DNA of 64,000 nt from Bacteroidaceae bacterium (GTDB lineage Bacteria; Bacteroidota; Bacteroidia; Bacteroidales; Muribaculaceae): contig JAETNO010000005.1 of assembly GCA_021768245.1 (NCBI GenBank), positions 62,001 to 126,000 on the forward strand, given 5' to 3'. The position numbers and the translations under genes are program-made. The notes beneath the pieces were generated by a model. The model saw only the letters and a program-made list of their open reading frames with translations, was not told the DNA's origin and ran no database searches. Shown here piece after piece: positions 62,691 through 64,000 of this stretch (its first letter is position 1; the number at the start of each line of letters is the position of its first letter).

Positions 62691-64000
62691 TTAGAAGTTA
62701 ATGTTAAGGCCGAAATTGAACGAGCGATAAACCTTGGTGTAAATCTGTGTAGCCTCGGGGTCAATGCCGTCGAACTTCATGTTGTCCCAGGTGAAGAGAT
62801 TCTGCGCGGCGACGTAGAAACGGAGTTTCGACATACCCATGCGGGATACAATCTTAGCGGGGAGCGAATAGCCGAGAGTGGCGTTGCGCAGACGGAGATA
62901 GTCGACGTCGGATGCGTAGAAAGCATTGGACTGGAGGCTCGATGATGCCGACGACGACAGGGCGGGATAGTTGATGGGCTTGCCCTCGGCATAGCGTTCG
63001 GCAGTCCAGGCACTGTTGTGCATTGGCATATAGACACCTTCGGGAGTGTTGACCACGTCGAGGAATTCAGCCACGCCCACGCTCTTGTTCATGAGCACCG
63101 AGCGTCCGCCCTCACCGATGAAGTCAAGATAGAGGTCGAAACCCTTATAGTCGAGCTGAACGGATGCGCCATATTCCACACGGGGCATATTGTAAGCACC
63201 GGAGATAGGAGCGTAGTCACCTTCGTCAATCACACCGTCGTTGTTGAGGTCCCTGAACTTGAGGTCACCGGGACGGGGCTGGGTGCCTACGAAACGGAGA
63301 TTCGAATTGTCGATTTCATCCTGAGAATTCCAGAACATCGAGCCGTTGGAGTTGTCGATGAGATAGCCCCACTGCTGACCTATACTGTAGCCTGTCTTAC
63401 GATAAGCGTAGGCATAGCCTGCATTGGCATAGGAAAGCTCGCTGGCGGAAATCCAGTGGTTCTTGTTCCAGCCCATCTGGCCTGAAGCTGTGATGCCGAG
63501 GCCGCAGGGAAGCACCGTGCTGTAGGTAATCCCGAGGTCGATACCGTTGTTGAACACCTTACCGGAGTTAGAGAAGGGGCGATTGTTTTCGGAGACGCCA
63601 CCAATCGTAGGTATCAGTTCCGACTGAAGGAGCACACCGTCCTGATGGATTCTCCAGTAGTCGAAATTAAGATAGAATTTATCAAAGATTCCAAGGTCGA
63701 AACCATAGTTCTGCTGTTTGGATTTCTCCCAACCGATGTTGATGTTGCCGCGACGCTGTGTCTCCACGCCGAAACCGGAGAAGATGCCCTGGATAGGACC
63801 GAATCCCGCACGGTAGATGTTGCTGTAGAGATAGCGGGAGCCAAGATCACGGAGTGAGTCATAGTAGAGCGCTCCATAGGACGCACGCAGTTTAAGATAG
63901 GTCACGAGGTCGTTCTTGAACCATGATTCCTCCGAGGGCACCCATGATGCCGACACGGTCGGTGAGAAATGGAACTGATGTCCCTCGGCCATCATCTCAG
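62691..64000 (-). CDS. SusC-like TonB-dependent transporter, partial (C-terminal part)
   Basis: The reading frame runs off the right edge, so only the last 435 or so residues are seen. They are barrel strands with the SusC C-terminal pattern: RPGDLKFRDLNNDGVIDEGD, YGASVQLDYKGFDLYLDF, LRLRNATLGYSLPAKI and a final strand FNFGLNINF ending in Phe. It pairs with the SusD gene 10 bp downstream. The start, signal peptide, plug and any regulator of this PUL lie outside the window. Confidence 0.95.
   Translation of the reverse strand, partial: EMMAEGHQFHFSPTVSASWVPSEESWFKNDLVTYLKLRASYGALYYDSLRDLGSRYLYSNIYRAGFGPIQGIFSGFGVETQRRGNINIGWEKSKQQNYGFDLGIFDKFYLNFDYWRIHQDGVLLQSELIPTIGGVSENNRPFSNSGKVFNNGIDLGITYSTVLPCGLGITASGQMGWNKNHWISASELSYANAGYAYAYRKTGYSIGQQWGYLIDNSNGSMFWNSQDEIDNSNLRFVGTQPRPGDLKFRDLNNDGVIDEGDYAPISGAYNMPRVEYGASVQLDYKGFDLYLDFIGEGGRSVLMNKSVGVAEFLDVVNTPEGVYMPMHNSAWTAERYAEGKPINYPALSSSASSSLQSNAFYASDVDYLRLRNATLGYSLPAKIVSRMGMSKLRFYVAAQNLFTWDNMKFDGIDPEATQIYTKVYRSFNFGLNINF

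Overview
The window reads as chromosome of a Bacteroidales bacterium, most likely Muribaculaceae-like (inference from gene content, not from a search). Support: two SusC/SusD pairs, a one-protein hybrid two-component regulator (HTCS), a BspA-type leucine-rich-repeat protein, several secreted proteins with C-terminal tails like type IX secretion signals, and repeated TAnnTTTG -7 boxes (some with TTTG about 19 bp upstream), the Bacteroidota promoter type. I saw no rRNA, tRNA, CRISPR array, complete insertion sequence or integrase.

Layout. (1) 1-18.2 kb, all minus strand: a core block. In transcription order it holds fucO; sufE, a BspA-like LRR protein, trmB, mrp and a secreted endonuclease I; a PH-domain membrane protein; an SGNH esterase, metH, yifB; then a beta-carbonic anhydrase, a GH105 hydrolase, an NhaC antiporter and a WYL regulator. 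(2) 18.4-22.3 kb: a SAM methyltransferase convergent with, and overlapping by 62 bp, a GT10 fucosyltransferase-like gene; a GH140-like glycosidase; and a DUF2795 gene. (3) 22.3-26.2 kb: an AT-rich accessory island inserted at the 3' end of the DUF2795 gene, bounded by 23-bp perfect direct repeats. It holds gene debris, a possible mobilization-protein tail and three unrecognised genes. (4) 26.4-27.7 kb: a free-methionine sulfoxide reductase and a CPBP protease.

(5) 27.9-47.7 kb: an esterase-rich polysaccharide utilization locus (PUL). A type-B carboxylesterase and a 1327-aa HTCS sit on the left. A probably single transcript on the right carries a second type-B carboxylesterase, SusC, SusD, a lipoprotein-esterase fusion, a CE1-like esterase and two GH3 glycosidases. 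No endo-acting glycanase is present, which points to acylated small glycosides or decorated oligosaccharides as substrate (inference). A 20-bp tandem repeat between the HTCS gene and the operon is a strong candidate operator, and a related palindrome precedes the outlying esterase.

(6) 47.8-52.3 kb: an OmpR-type regulator and histidine kinase divergent from an outer-membrane beta-barrel gene whose promoter (TTTG-N19-TAATTTTG) is preceded by two 14-bp direct repeats spaced 22 bp apart. (7) 52.3-64.0 kb, all minus: a second PUL entering from the right edge. It encodes SusC (cut by the window end), SusD, a two-module binding-type protein, a large TIM-barrel-like protein, a phosphodiester glycosidase (PF09992/NAGPA type) and a GH3 enzyme. 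Two neighbouring proteins in it share an almost identical C-terminal tail, with 49 bp identical at the DNA level.
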